Both the position numbers and the translations under genes were made by a program. A DNA stretch of 64,000 nt, taken from Fredinandcohnia aciditolerans. Lineage in GTDB: Bacteria > Bacillota > Bacilli > Bacillales > Bacillaceae_L. Shown here in pieces: positions 1-8,742 of this stretch (within the stretch, counting starts at the first letter, position 1; each line of letters begins with the position of its first letter). The stretch is from contig QGHH01000018.1 of NCBI GenBank assembly GCA_003640645.1, positions 28,189 to 92,188 of the forward strand. The letters are read 5' to 3'. A model generated the notes under the pieces. That model worked only from the letters and a program-made list of their open reading frames with translations, was not told the DNA's origin and did not search any database.

Positions 1-1248
1 TGGAGTACGTGAGTTATCCCTACTTGTCGCCCAGATGACCTCCATAATCTCCTCATGCGGGACACCCTCAGAGCGCTTTTCATGATACAAGTTTTTTGTT
101 GCCACATCATCATATTCTTCGATGGATTGGAATTGAACATTTGTCATTCCAATTTCTTGCCCCTGGTAAATGAAAGGAGTTCCTTGCATGAAAAAGTACA
201 TGGCACCTAGCGCCGTTGCACTTTCCTTCCAATAGTCCTTATCATTTCCCCAATTAGATACGACACGTGTTTGATCATGGTTCTCGATAAACAATGCATT
301 CCAGCCCATGTTTTCTAGTCCCTTTTGCCATCTCGTAAGAACTTGTTTGAGCCCGACCACATCAAGTTTTTGTTTCTCTTCATCCCATAGGCCTAAATGT
401 TCGAACTGGAACACCATATTGAATTTTCCTTGTTCCTCGCCAACCCATTCTTCTGCATCCTCGACACTTACACCATTTGCTTCACCAACTGTCATAATGT
501 CGTATTTGGCAAAGGTTTCTTTCTTTAATTCTTGTAAAAATTCTTGAATCCCGGGACGATTCATATGGCCGTCGAAAGAAGAAACATACTTTAGACCAGT
601 TGGATTTGGCAGATCAGGGAAACCCGGTACTTTTTTAATATGACTAATCGCATCTACCCGGAAACCATCAATGCCTTTATCGAGCCACCAATTAATCATG
701 CGGTATAACTCTGTGCGAACCTCCGTGTTCTCCCAATTGAGATCAGGCTGCTTTGTAGAAAAAATATGCATGTAATATTGACCAGTCTCTTCATCAAAAT
801 CCCATGCCGGCCCCCCGAATATACTTTCCCAGTTATTTGGCTCTTTTCCATCTTTTCCATCATGCCAAATATACCAATCCCGCTTTGGGTTATCCTTTGA
901 AGAACGAGATTCGATAAACCAGGGGTGTTCATCACTTGTATGGTTAATAACTAAATCAATAATGAGTTTCATCCCACGCTTATGGGTTTCCTCTAGTAAT
1001 TCATCAAAATCAGCCATCGTTCCAAAGTCAGCCATGATGTCTTGATAATCGCTAATATCATAGCCGTTATCATCATTGGGTGATTTGTAAACAGGGCAAA
1101 TCCAAATTACATCGATCCCCAGATCTTTTACATAATCTAATTTGGATATAATCCCCTGTAGATCACCGATACCGTCACCATTTGAATCCATAAAGCTTCT
1201 TGGATAGATCTGATAGGCAATTGCTTCCTTCCACCATGCTTGCTTCAT
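1..1248 (-). CDS. GH13 alpha-glucosidase, C-terminus cut by window edge
   Basis: Hydrolyses terminal alpha-glucosidic bonds of imported malto- or isomalto-oligosaccharides in the cytoplasm. The first 416 residues are visible, from an ATG at 1248; the frame is open to base 1. The beta-alpha barrel shows the family motifs: AYQIYPRSF near residue 11, DLVINHTSDEH near 98, nucleophile Asp199 in GFRVDA, acid/base Glu in TVGEANG, and the ENHDQTR motif. It is the last visible gene of the operon, 46 bp after a paralogous GH13. After the nucleophile it has Ala200 where the neighbour has Val. In this family Val there goes with alpha-1,6 cleavage, so the two enzymes probably differ in linkage preference (inference). 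Exact substrate unknown. Confidence 0.9.
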   Translation of the reverse strand, partial: MKQAWWKEAIAYQIYPRSFMDSNGDGIGDLQGIISKLDYVKDLGIDVIWICPVYKSPNDDNGYDISDYQDIMADFGTMADFDELLEETHKRGMKLIIDLVINHTSDEHPWFIESRSSKDNPKRDWYIWHDGKDGKEPNNWESIFGGPAWDFDEETGQYYMHIFSTKQPDLNWENTEVRTELYRMINWWLDKGIDGFRVDAISHIKKVPGFPDLPNPTGLKYVSSFDGHMNRPGIQEFLQELKKETFAKYDIMTVGEANGVSVEDAEEWVGEEQGKFNMVFQFEHLGLWDEEKQKLDVVGLKQVLTRWQKGLENMGWNALFIENHDQTRVVSNWGNDKDYWKESATALGAMYFFMQGTPFIYQGQEIGMTNVQFQSIEEYDDVATKNLYHEKRSEGVPHEEIMEVIWATSRDNSRTP

Positions 1249-1294
1249 TTTTGTATCCTCTCTTCCCTTCTACAGATGGTACTCAAATCCACCT

Positions 1295-2980
1295 TCAAAT
1301 CGTTAACCGATACACTCTTGCCTCATATGGCTTTAATTCTATTCTTTCAATTGATTCATTTTGATTGACATCATAATTGCCAATCAATAGTTCCTGTGAT
1401 TTGTAGCTACACTCTTCTGGCAACTCAAATAATGTATGTTCATTTGAAAAATTCAGTACTACCAGTAACTTTTCATCAGCTAATATTCTAGTATACGCAT
1501 AAATCGTTGGATGCTCCGGCAACAGCAGGTCATAAGTACCATATACCATAATCTCATGCTGCTTTCGTAACTCAATCAATCTTTTATAATAATGAAAAAC
1601 AGAATTTGGATCATCCACTTGTTTAGCCGCATTAATGTCCCGGTAATTCGGATTCACCGAAATCCATGGAGTGCCTGTCGTAAACCCAGCATTCTCACTT
1701 TCGTCCCATTGCATAGGGGTACGCGCATTGTCTCTTCCTTTTGCATAGATAGACTGCATAATTTGCTCTGGAGCCACGCCTGCATCTACCTTTTCCTTAT
1801 ACATATTTAGGGTTTCGATGTCCTTATAATCGTCAATGGAATCAAACTGAACATTCGTCATCCCAAGTTCTTCACCTTGATATATATATGGAGTTCCCTG
1901 CAACATATGCAAAAACGTTCCAAGCATCTTTGCTGACTCTAACCAATACTCACCGTCATCACCAAATCTAGACACCATCCTAGGCTGATCATGATTATTT
2001 AAATACAAACTGTTCCAGCCAGAGCCTTCCAGACCTTTTTGCCATTTGGTAAACGTTTGTTTCAAATCTAGTAGATTTAATGGTCGCAAATCCCATTTTC
2101 CTGTTGGACCTGAATCTAAATCCATATGTTCAAATTGGAAGACCATGTTTAGCTCATTACGGTCCGAACCTGTAAACTTTTGCGCTTCTTCTGTGTCGAC
2201 ACCCGGCATTTCGCCAACAGTCATAATGTCGTATTTCGATAACACTTGTTGGTTCATTTCCTGTAAAAATTCATGGATTCGAGGTCCATTCATATAATAA
2301 GGTGCACCTGAAGCATATTTTTTTCCTTCCTGCGGTTCACCATCTGGTAGCGCTGGAACTTTTGAAATTAAATTGATGACGTCCATTCGGAATCCATCTA
2401 TTCCTTTTTCAAGCCAAAAAGTCATAAGGTCATAGACTTCCTCACGAACTTTAGGATTCTCCCAGTTTAGATCAGGCTGTTTATTACTAAATAAATGTAA
2501 ATAGTATTCATCCGTTTGCTCATCATATCGCCACGCTGAACCACTAAAGAATGACTCCCAATTATTCGGTTCCTTACCATCTTTAGCAGGACGCCAAATG
2601 TAGTAGTCACGGTAAGGGTTATCCTTTGATTTTCTGGATTCCTGGAACCACTTATGCTCATCTGACGAATGATTTACGACTAGATCCATCATTAGCTTCA
2701 TGCCGCGATTATGCATCTGCGAAAGTAGCTCTTCCCAATCAGCCATCGTGCCAAATTCATCCATGATCTCACAGTAGTTGCTAATATCATAGCCATTATC
2801 ATCATTAGGGGATTCATAGACAGGGGAGAGCCAAATTACATCAACACCAAGGTCTTTTAGATAATCAAGCTTTTCGGTAATTCCCTTAAGGTCTCCAATT
2901 CCGTCGCCATTTGTATCCTTAAAGCTTCTTGGGTAAATTTGATACACAACACTTTCTTTCCACCATGTTTTGTTTTCCAT
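1295..2980 (-). CDS. Oligo-1,6-glucosidase-type GH13 alpha-glucosidase
   Basis: Cytoplasmic exo-acting alpha-glucosidase of about 561 residues, the usual length for oligo-1,6-glucosidases. Nucleophile Asp200 lies in GFRMDVINLI, acid/base Glu257 in TVGEMPG, and the third acidic residue Asp331 in NNHDQPR. Val201 directly after the nucleophile matches the alpha-1,6-specific branch of the family. The frame extends to a GTG at 2995, but the ATG at 2980 is preferred: an AAAGTGAG-like ribosome site lies about 10 bases before it and homology begins at MENKTWW. It follows the LacI-type regulator and precedes a second GH13. A dispersed repeat fills the gap between regulator and enzyme, so the enzymes may be read through or have their own promoter. 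Confidence 0.92.
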   Translation of the reverse strand: MENKTWWKESVVYQIYPRSFKDTNGDGIGDLKGITEKLDYLKDLGVDVIWLSPVYESPNDDNGYDISNYCEIMDEFGTMADWEELLSQMHNRGMKLMMDLVVNHSSDEHKWFQESRKSKDNPYRDYYIWRPAKDGKEPNNWESFFSGSAWRYDEQTDEYYLHLFSNKQPDLNWENPKVREEVYDLMTFWLEKGIDGFRMDVINLISKVPALPDGEPQEGKKYASGAPYYMNGPRIHEFLQEMNQQVLSKYDIMTVGEMPGVDTEEAQKFTGSDRNELNMVFQFEHMDLDSGPTGKWDLRPLNLLDLKQTFTKWQKGLEGSGWNSLYLNNHDQPRMVSRFGDDGEYWLESAKMLGTFLHMLQGTPYIYQGEELGMTNVQFDSIDDYKDIETLNMYKEKVDAGVAPEQIMQSIYAKGRDNARTPMQWDESENAGFTTGTPWISVNPNYRDINAAKQVDDPNSVFHYYKRLIELRKQHEIMVYGTYDLLLPEHPTIYAYTRILADEKLLVVLNFSNEHTLFELPEECSYKSQELLIGNYDVNQNESIERIELKPYEARVYRLTI

Positions 2981-3004
2981 TTCCCATAAACTCACTTTCT
3001 AGAG

Positions 3005-3286
3005 GATGTTTAAAAAGTGCGGTAAAAATGACACATCGAATTTCTGCAAACACTGCACCGATAACAGAGTAATAACTAGGTTATGCGCTTGCGTCTGCTA
3101 GTTAATTCAGGAAGTCAATTCCTCAGCGCAAGGTTGCAAGGATGTTAAACTCAAGCAGTTGCCTCGCTCCGCTACTCGGGAGCTCAAGCCGCCTTGACTT
3201 CGACGCACAGGAAGTGCTAGTGTCGACAAGACATTAGGCCGTGGCGTTTTTGTCGACGCGGTCCTTTTTATCCTCCTTTTTAAACC
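3005..3286. repeat. Dispersed intergenic element, copy A
   Basis: This fills the gap between the LacI gene and the GH13 gene. Its first about 41 bases and last about 28 bases match the element at 58033-58179 (about 38/41 and 25/28 identical by eye), while the interiors differ in length and sequence. The ends are partly inverted: one begins GATGTTTAAAAAG and the other ends CTTTTTAAACC. An internal inverted repeat GTCGACAA / TTGTCGAC occurs near 3220-3257. It could be a MITE-like or structured repeat. No coding capacity is seen. Confidence 0.7.
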
Positions 3287-3293
3287 TTCATTT

Positions 3294-4313
3294 TTATTTA
3301 ATCCTTACGCACGACTTCCGTTCAATTAGTTTTGCCGGTATCGTAATCCGCTTTGGTAAGACATCTGGATTTTTTATTTTTTCAATCAAACAGCTTGCAC
3401 CTTCAACTCCCAGTTGAAAAATATCAATATCCACTGAGGTGAGGGGAGGCTTCGAATATTCAGCCAGTAGTACGTTGTTAAAGCTTGCAATGGAAACGTC
3501 CTCTGGGACGCGAATATTCAATTCTTCAAAGTGACTCATCAATTCAATCGCGATAAAATCATCTGTACAAACCAATGCTGTAGGTGTTTTAACCGAACTT
3601 AAAAAAGATATAATCGCTTCTTTGCCTTTATTTATCGTACTCTTTTGAACGATATAGTCCTCATTAAAAGAGATCCCAGCCTCGCTTAGCGCTTGTTTGT
3701 ATCCTTCAAGTCGATCGAGCATAAACACGAAGTCGCCATCATAGCCGACAAATGCAATTTTCGTATGGCCTAAGGCAATCAAATAGTCCGTTACGACCTT
3801 CGTGATGTAGATATTGTCATTGTCGACATACGTGACTCGTTCTGCACCTATCACAGGTCGACCAATCACTGTAAACGGAAAATCGATCTTTTGTAAATAC
3901 TTGATAATACGATCATCTGTCCGCGAATAGAGGAGAATTAAGCCATCTACACGGCGACCTTGGACCATCCCAACAACTTCTTCATAAATCTCATCTTCCG
4001 TTCCAGCTGTCGAAAGGTACAATCCATACTTATGTTCACGTGCTTGTACGCTGATCCCTCTAATCACTTCCGGGAAAAACGGATCTTGAAGCACATGGGA
4101 TGCTGAGAATGGCATCACAACCCCAATGGTTGCTGTGCTATTCACCGCTAAGCTTCGTGCTGTAAAATTAGGATGATACCCGAGCTTATCCATCGCTTCA
4201 CGTACTCGTTTTTTCGTTTCTTCACTAATTCGAGGGTTATTTGCTATGACCCTTGAGACAGTGGAAGGCGAGACATTTGCCTCTTTTGCAACATCTTTTA
4301 TTGTAATAGCCAT
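3294..4313 (-). CDS. LacI-family regulator of the alpha-glucoside operon
   Basis: DNA-binding repressor of 339 residues. The N-terminal helix-turn-helix is MAITIKDVAKEANVSPSTVS, followed by a hinge and a periplasmic-binding-like sugar-sensing domain (IGVVMP, then GLILLYSR and TALVCTDDF). The open frame runs 18 codons further upstream, but the ATG at 4313 has a GGAGGG ribosome site and starts the HTH domain exactly. It lies inside the operon between permease and glucosidases, so it very likely controls this operon in answer to maltose-like sugars (inference from context). Candidate operators lie before the binding-protein gene at 7699-7712 and 7845-7858. Confidence 0.93.
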   Translation of the reverse strand: MAITIKDVAKEANVSPSTVSRVIANNPRISEETKKRVREAMDKLGYHPNFTARSLAVNSTATIGVVMPFSASHVLQDPFFPEVIRGISVQAREHKYGLYLSTAGTEDEIYEEVVGMVQGRRVDGLILLYSRTDDRIIKYLQKIDFPFTVIGRPVIGAERVTYVDNDNIYITKVVTDYLIALGHTKIAFVGYDGDFVFMLDRLEGYKQALSEAGISFNEDYIVQKSTINKGKEAIISFLSSVKTPTALVCTDDFIAIELMSHFEELNIRVPEDVSIASFNNVLLAEYSKPPLTSVDIDIFQLGVEGASCLIEKIKNPDVLPKRITIPAKLIERKSCVRIK

Positions 4314-4331
4314 ACATACCCTCCATATTAG

Positions 4332-4460
4332 AAAAGCGCAAGGTGCCCGTTTATCGGCTGCAAGCACAAGAAAATCACTGACAGAAGGCGTTCTTTACCT
4401 TCAGAAGCGGTTAGCTTGTTATTTCGAGCCGATGGCGCCTGGAGCTGACATCAAAAAGCT
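4332..4460. repeat. Possible dispersed stem-loop element
   Basis: Intergenic sequence between permease and regulator. AGGTGCC near the left end can pair with GGCGCCT near the right end (one G-U), and GAAGG/CCTTC forms an inner stem. The overall look is that of the structured intergenic repeats common in Bacillus genomes. Only one copy is in this window, so repeat status is from general familiarity and unproved. Confidence 0.35.
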
Positions 4461-4519
4461 TGTGATATTTCGTTTCATTTTATATAAAAGGAATCAATTC
4501 AATCCTTCGTTATCAATAA

Positions 4520-5341
4520 TTATTTTACGGAACCCTCTGCAATTCCTTTGATAATGTGTTTTTGCATGAAGAAGTACACAAGTATCACTGGAATAATCGC
4601 AAGCGTTAATCCTGCTAGGGCTAAATGCCATTGTTTCGTATATTGACCAAAGAAGAAGAACATCTTCAATGGAATCGTATGCATTCCTTCTTGGTTAATG
4701 ACTAGAGATGGTAATAGATAGTCATTCCAAATCCAAATAATATTCAAAATTGCTACTGTTACTGAAATTGGCTTCAACATCGGGAAAATGATGTGCCAGA
4801 AAATTTGCCATCTGTTTGCACCATCAATGGTGGCCGCTTCATCCAATGATTTTGAGATTCCTTGTAAGGACCCGTGATATAAGAAAATCGATAAACTACT
4901 ACCAAAGCCAAGATACATAAAAACGATTCCAAAACGGTTTAATAGTTCCATTTTACCAAACAGGGATACTAATGGAATCATGACGGATTGGAATGGAATC
5001 AGCATAGCTGCGATAAAAAGGAAGAAAACGAGACCACTCACTTTTCCTTTGCGACGATTTAATGCATATGCTGCCATCGATGAAAAAAGAATAATTACCG
5101 CAACTCCTAAAACCGTAATTAGTACAGAGTTAAAGAATGTACGGATAAAATCGAGCTCTTCGAATGCTTGAACATAGTTATCAAATGTAAATACATCCGG
5201 AAGTTTTAGCGTATCTGTAAAAATTTCACGTTTTGTTTTAAATGAGTTTACGATCATCAAATAGAAAGGGGAGAGCCAAATTAGGCCAAGGACAATGCCT
5301 AGAATTTCAAGCAAATATAATTTTCTTTTTTTACTTTTCAT
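4520..5341 (-). CDS. CUT1 sugar ABC permease (MalG-type)
   Basis: Inner-membrane permease subunit of 273 residues with six predicted membrane segments. The cytoplasmic EAA loop reads EAATIDGANRWQIFWHIIFP, the docking site for the shared ATPase. Its ATG overlaps the stop of the upstream permease in a TAATG arrangement, which implies translational coupling and a 1:1 heterodimer. Together with the preceding permease and lipoprotein it forms an importer for alpha-glucosides. No ATPase gene is in the operon; a general MsmX-type ATPase encoded elsewhere is expected. Confidence 0.94.
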   Translation of the reverse strand: MKSKKRKLYLLEILGIVLGLIWLSPFYLMIVNSFKTKREIFTDTLKLPDVFTFDNYVQAFEELDFIRTFFNSVLITVLGVAVIILFSSMAAYALNRRKGKVSGLVFFLFIAAMLIPFQSVMIPLVSLFGKMELLNRFGIVFMYLGFGSSLSIFLYHGSLQGISKSLDEAATIDGANRWQIFWHIIFPMLKPISVTVAILNIIWIWNDYLLPSLVINQEGMHTIPLKMFFFFGQYTKQWHLALAGLTLAIIPVILVYFFMQKHIIKGIAEGSVK

Positions 5342-6201
5342 TACATCTCGACCTCCCGTTTCTTATTGATGTACACCTGTGTTAAGGATATCGCCGCCAC
5401 GATTAGGAAGAAAATAATCGCTTTTGCCTGTCCATACGCATAATTGTTTTCTGAGAAGGCGGTTTTGAAAATTTCCATTGCTACCATCTGTGTTGAATTA
5501 TAAGGCCCGCCACCTGTTAAACTTAGGTTTTGGTCATATAGCTTAAACGTATTAGATAACGTTAAAAACAAACTAACAGTAAATGCCGGTGCGACAAGTG
5601 GGAATGTTACGTTCATAAAACGCTGGAAGCTGCTTGCCCCGTCAATTTCCGCCGCTTCTAATAACTCCTGGGGAACACTTTCCAGATAGGAAATATAGAT
5701 AATCATGATATATCCAGCCATTTGCCAACTCATGAGAATAACCAATGCCCAAAAACCAGTGGTATCTGTCGATAACCAGCCTTTGAAAGCTGCAATCCCC
5801 GTTAAATCTCCAATACTCGCAAATACCTTCATGAAAATAAATTGCCAAATGAACCCGAGGATAAGCCCTCCAATTAAGTTCGGCATGAAAAAGATTGTAC
5901 GTAAAATATTGTTTGTTTTAAGTTTTTGCGTTACAAGTAATGCTAATGAAAGTCCAAAAAAGTTAATGAGGAAAATCGACACGACTGAGAATTTCACAGT
6001 AAACCATAGAGAGTCCATGAATTCTTTATCCTCAAGTAACTTTTGATAGTTCTCAAGTCCAACAAACTCGGTAATCTTAATTCCGTTCCAGTCTGTAAAA
6101 GAGTAATAGGTTCCAAAAATTAATGGCACGATTATAACAACTCCAAGTGCTACAAGCGTTGGGGCTAAAAATAACCAATACCATAGATTCCGGTTTCGCA
6201 T
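5341..6201 (-). CDS. CUT1 sugar ABC permease (MalF-type)
   Basis: Membrane permease of 286 residues with EAA loop EAAEIDGASSFQRFMNVTFP. The frame is open to 6243, but the ATG at 6201 (MRNRNLWYWLFLAPT) has a GGAGG site 9 bases upstream and starts just before the first membrane helix, so it is chosen. The stop overlaps the start of the MalG-type gene by one base. It partners the lipoprotein encoded upstream and the permease downstream for import of malto- or isomalto-oligosaccharides. The exact sugar cannot be read from sequence; the two GH13 enzymes in the operon point to alpha-glucosides. Confidence 0.94.
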   Translation of the reverse strand: MRNRNLWYWLFLAPTLVALGVVIIVPLIFGTYYSFTDWNGIKITEFVGLENYQKLLEDKEFMDSLWFTVKFSVVSIFLINFFGLSLALLVTQKLKTNNILRTIFFMPNLIGGLILGFIWQFIFMKVFASIGDLTGIAAFKGWLSTDTTGFWALVILMSWQMAGYIMIIYISYLESVPQELLEAAEIDGASSFQRFMNVTFPLVAPAFTVSLFLTLSNTFKLYDQNLSLTGGGPYNSTQMVAMEIFKTAFSENNYAYGQAKAIIFFLIVAAISLTQVYINKKREVEM

Positions 6202-6253
6202 AGTAAATTCCTCCAATTGATCGAAATCCGAAAAACATTTCAATCATATTTGG

Positions 6254-6323
6254 GGGAGCACGGGCTCCCGTTCATTTTGTATAAAAGGAGAAAACAAAGC
6301 AACCATACGCTGCCTTGTTTTCT
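6254..6323 (-). other. Intercistronic hairpins between binding protein and permease
   Basis: Two stem-loops lie in the gap: GGGAGC acgg GCTCCC at 6254-6269 and GAAAACAA/TTGTTTTC at 6290-6322. In binding-protein operons such hairpins often stabilise the upstream message so that the lipoprotein is made in excess over the permeases; that role is inferred here. Confidence 0.6.
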
Positions 6324-6340
6324 ATTGTTAGCTGAATCGA

Positions 6341-7645
6341 TTATTTTCTTGTGTCTTCCCAAGCCTTTTGAGATTCTTTCACAAGATCTTCCCAGCTCAT
6401 TTCATCGCTGATGTATTTTTGAACATTAACACCAAGCTGTTGCTCGCCCCAACCAGTTGGGTAGCCCATGAATACCCAAGGAATTGTCTTCCCTTCTGTT
6501 GCATACTCATACACCGATTTCCCAAGTGGATCAGATACTTTTGAAGCGTCAAACCCTTCATACGCAGGGATAAATTTAAAGTCTTCTAACACAGCTGTTT
6601 TTCCTTCTTCAGACGTATATAACCAGTCTAAGAAGTCTTTTGCAGCTTTTACTTCTGCCTCGTCTTTATTGCTATTCACTGCCCAGTACATTGGAATTCC
6701 AACTGGAATTGAATCTTCTTTGTATCCTTCAACAGGGATTGGTAAAATGCTTACTCCGTTATTTGCAAGCTCTTCATCGATACCTGCGATTGATCCATAT
6801 ACCCAGTTACCTTGCTGAATCATTGCTACTCGACCAGTAGAGAATAGCTCTTCTACTTGCATTGCATAATCTAAACTTACAGTTGGTTGAACAGAATATT
6901 CATTTTGTAAGTCTAGAACCTTCTTAAATGCATCACCATATTTAAAATCTACACTTGCAGAATCGAATGTTCCTAATACATTCCCTTCAAATTCAGGGGA
7001 TAAGAAAGCATTTGATAAGTGTAAGCCCGTTACCCATTTTTCTTTACCTGGTAGAGCGAACACTGCGTCTAAACCTAATTCATCCTTCTTGCTGTCTAAT
7101 GTTTTTACCGCTTCTTCTAAAGCTGCGAAGGTTGTAATTTCATCCGGATTGATTCCAGCTTTTTCAAATACTGCTGTATTGTAAATGAATCCATATCCTT
7201 CTTGGTTAAAAGGTAGTCCTAACACTTTGTCATCTTGTGTAACTCCTTCAAGAGTTCCTTCTAATGCAGCACCAGCTGCTGCTGTATCAGCAAGGTCTGC
7301 TAAGCTATCTACCCAGTCTGCAACATCTTGAGGTCCACCAATGTTATAAATAGTTGGCTCTTCACCTGAAGCAAATTTTGAACGAAGTGCTGCACCATAA
7401 TCTTCTCCACCACCAACAGTTGTGATGTTGATTTTAACACCATCGTGTGACTCTTCATATTGCTTTGCAACAGCTTCAAATTGATCCTTAAATTCCACTT
7501 TAAATTGGAAGATATCTACTGTTGTTGCTTTTGATTCACCTTTATTCCCACTTGAGCTTTCTCCATCTGATGAACATCCTACAAGTACAACACTTAAAAG
7601 GAATAAGAGTGCCATTACTGCAGGAAAAAGTTTCTTTGCTTTCAT
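6341..7645 (-). CDS. Sugar-binding lipoprotein of the alpha-glucoside importer
   Basis: Extracellular solute-binding protein of family 1, 434 residues. A lipoprotein signal peptide ends in the lipobox LVGC with lipidated Cys24, so the mature protein is anchored outside the membrane and hands sugar to the two permeases. A Ser/Gly-rich linker follows the Cys, then the two-lobed binding fold. A GGGGG ribosome site precedes the ATG. It is first in the operon (lipoprotein, two permeases, LacI regulator, two GH13). A cre-like box and LacI-type operator candidates lie upstream. Confidence 0.94.
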   Translation of the reverse strand: MKAKKLFPAVMALLFLLSVVLVGCSSDGESSSGNKGESKATTVDIFQFKVEFKDQFEAVAKQYEESHDGVKINITTVGGGEDYGAALRSKFASGEEPTIYNIGGPQDVADWVDSLADLADTAAAGAALEGTLEGVTQDDKVLGLPFNQEGYGFIYNTAVFEKAGINPDEITTFAALEEAVKTLDSKKDELGLDAVFALPGKEKWVTGLHLSNAFLSPEFEGNVLGTFDSASVDFKYGDAFKKVLDLQNEYSVQPTVSLDYAMQVEELFSTGRVAMIQQGNWVYGSIAGIDEELANNGVSILPIPVEGYKEDSIPVGIPMYWAVNSNKDEAEVKAAKDFLDWLYTSEEGKTAVLEDFKFIPAYEGFDASKVSDPLGKSVYEYATEGKTIPWVFMGYPTGWGEQQLGVNVQKYISDEMSWEDLVKESQKAWEDTRK

Positions 7646-7698
7646 GATAAAACCCCCAGTTTACATTTTTGAAAGGAAGGAACCGTTGCACAGGTTTA

Positions 7699-7712
7699 GG
7701 AAACCGATTGCA
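7699..7712 (-). promoter_or_regulatory. LacI-type operator candidate
   Basis: Minus-strand TGCAATCGGTTTCC lies about 55 bases before the lipoprotein start, with a related TGCAACGGTTCC at 7679-7690. Both resemble the CG-centred operators of LacI-family repressors and could be bound by the regulator at 3294-4313. Assignment is inferred. Confidence 0.4.
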
Positions 7713-7759
7713 TAAATTTAGACTTTTTTGTAGAAATTAGTCATTTTTCCATTCTACCG

Positions 7760-7773
7760 ATTAAACGCTTTCA
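7760..7773 (-). promoter_or_regulatory. cre-like site (CcpA) upstream of alpha-glucoside operon
   Basis: Minus-strand TGAAAGCGTTTAAT fits the cre consensus TGWAANCGNTNWCA except at the last two bases. It sits about 115 bases before the lipoprotein start and would place the operon under glucose repression. Confidence 0.5.
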
Positions 7774-7830
7774 TTGAGTTTAAAATATATAAACTATTGA
7801 TATTACTATATTCTTTTAACTTTACTGCTT

Positions 7831-7858
7831 TTGCGCAATTGTTGCGCAAACGGTTGCA
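7831..7858 (-). promoter_or_regulatory. Clustered palindromic operator candidates
   Basis: Two perfect 8-base palindromes TTGCGCAA (7831-7838 and 7842-7849) run into a LacI-type dyad, minus-strand TGCAACCGTTTGCG at 7845-7858. This is the best candidate operator for the operon's LacI regulator. Most of the remaining gap up to 8076 is AT-rich with the tetR promoter on the other strand. Confidence 0.5.
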
Positions 7859-7981
7859 TTCCTTTTACAAGATTTATATTAGCACGGGCAAAAAATAATT
7901 ACAACAAAAAAGTTTAGCGTTTTCATTAAATCATTAAAGTTCACTAATATGTACGCCGTTAAAGTAAAAGATAAACAAGAC

Positions 7982-8010
7982 TTGCAATGTATCATTTAGT
8001 GTGCTATATT
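7982..8010 (+). promoter_or_regulatory. Predicted sigma-A promoter of tetR-yhgE
   Basis: TTGCAA at 7982-7987 and TATATT at 8005-8010 are separated by 17 bp. The predicted start of transcription falls just before the palindrome at 8028-8050, which fits autorepression by the TetR protein. Confidence 0.5.
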
Positions 8011-8027
8011 TCTCGTTGTGAATTAAA

Positions 8028-8050
8028 TGACCGAATTCCCCATTTGGTCA
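8028..8050 (+). promoter_or_regulatory. Palindromic operator candidate for the TetR regulator
   Basis: A 23-bp dyad with arms TGACCGAAT and ATTTGGTCA (one mismatch) lies between the predicted promoter and the tetR start. The TGACC half-site recurs in the gap before yhgE. Confidence 0.55.
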
Positions 8051-8076
8051 ATCCGCCTAAAGTGAGGTGATCAAAA

Positions 8077-8649
8077 GTGGCGATTGATAGAAAACAGTTA
8101 ATTATTGAAGCTGCGACTAAATCGTTCTCTTTATTCGGGTACAAGGCTACAACAATGGATCAGGTTGCGAAGCTTGCGAGCGTTGGTAAAGGTACAATTT
8201 ATACCTTTTTTAAGAACAAAGAGGAGTTATTCGATGAGATCATTAGTACACTCATTCGGGATATGAAAATGGTAGCCGAAGAAGCAATGGATGAAAACAG
8301 TACCTTTTATGAAAATGCACACCGGATACTTTTTCGATTGCTAGAATTTCGTAAGTCCCACCAGCTAACGATTAAGCTTTTTCAAGAGGAAAGAGATATC
8401 GGAACACAGGCAGTTGTTGAGGTTGTCCAGCGTGTTGAGCAGGCGATCATTAACTATACGAAAGACATGATTCAAGAAGCAATCGACCGCGATGAAATTA
8501 AGCCCTGTAACCCAGAGATCACAGCTTTCGTCATGTTGAAGCTATATGTTTCCTTAATCTTTGATTGGGAACGAAGCCACACACCACTCGAAAAAGAAGA
8601 AATTTCAAATTTATTTCAGCTGTATTTTTTTAAAGGGTTAGAGAAATAG
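8077..8649 (+). CDS. TetR-family regulator upstream of yhgE
   Basis: Transcription repressor of 190 residues. The N-terminal HTH covers roughly residues 8-52 (AATKSFSLFGYKATTMDQVA, then GKGTIYTFFKNKEEL), followed by a helical ligand-binding domain. It starts at GTG with a strong AAGTGAGGTGA ribosome site. The next gene encodes a YhgE/Pip membrane protein, the same pairing as yhgD-yhgE in B. subtilis, so it probably represses itself and yhgE. Its ligand is unknown. Palindromes with TGACC half-sites lie before both genes. Confidence 0.92.
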   Translation: MAIDRKQLIIEAATKSFSLFGYKATTMDQVAKLASVGKGTIYTFFKNKEELFDEIISTLIRDMKMVAEEAMDENSTFYENAHRILFRLLEFRKSHQLTIKLFQEERDIGTQAVVEVVQRVEQAIINYTKDMIQEAIDRDEIKPCNPEITAFVMLKLYVSLIFDWERSHTPLEKEEISNLFQLYFFKGLEK

Positions 8650-8696
8650 TCATGCCATGGGTCCTCAAGTTGAGTACCCATCTTAATTGGCTTAAA

Positions 8697-8721
8697 ATGA
8701 CCATTTGAATAAAACAGTCAT
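8697..8721 (+). promoter_or_regulatory. Second TetR operator candidate, before yhgE
   Basis: ATGAC at 8697-8701 and GTCAT at 8717-8721 form a dyad with a 15-bp centre just before the yhgE ribosome site. It shares TGACC and CATTTG with the operator at 8028-8050. Confidence 0.45.
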
Positions 8722-8742
8722 ATTTTATTAGGAGGTTTATAT

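Noticed and set aside
1-2980. The two adjacent GH13 genes as one gene split by frameshift
   Set aside because: Both have complete N-termini with all barrel motifs from the start, so they are tandem paralogues.
4246-4551. 101-residue plus-strand ORF
   Set aside because: Overlaps the start of the LacI gene on the other strand and the stem-loop element; no ribosome site.
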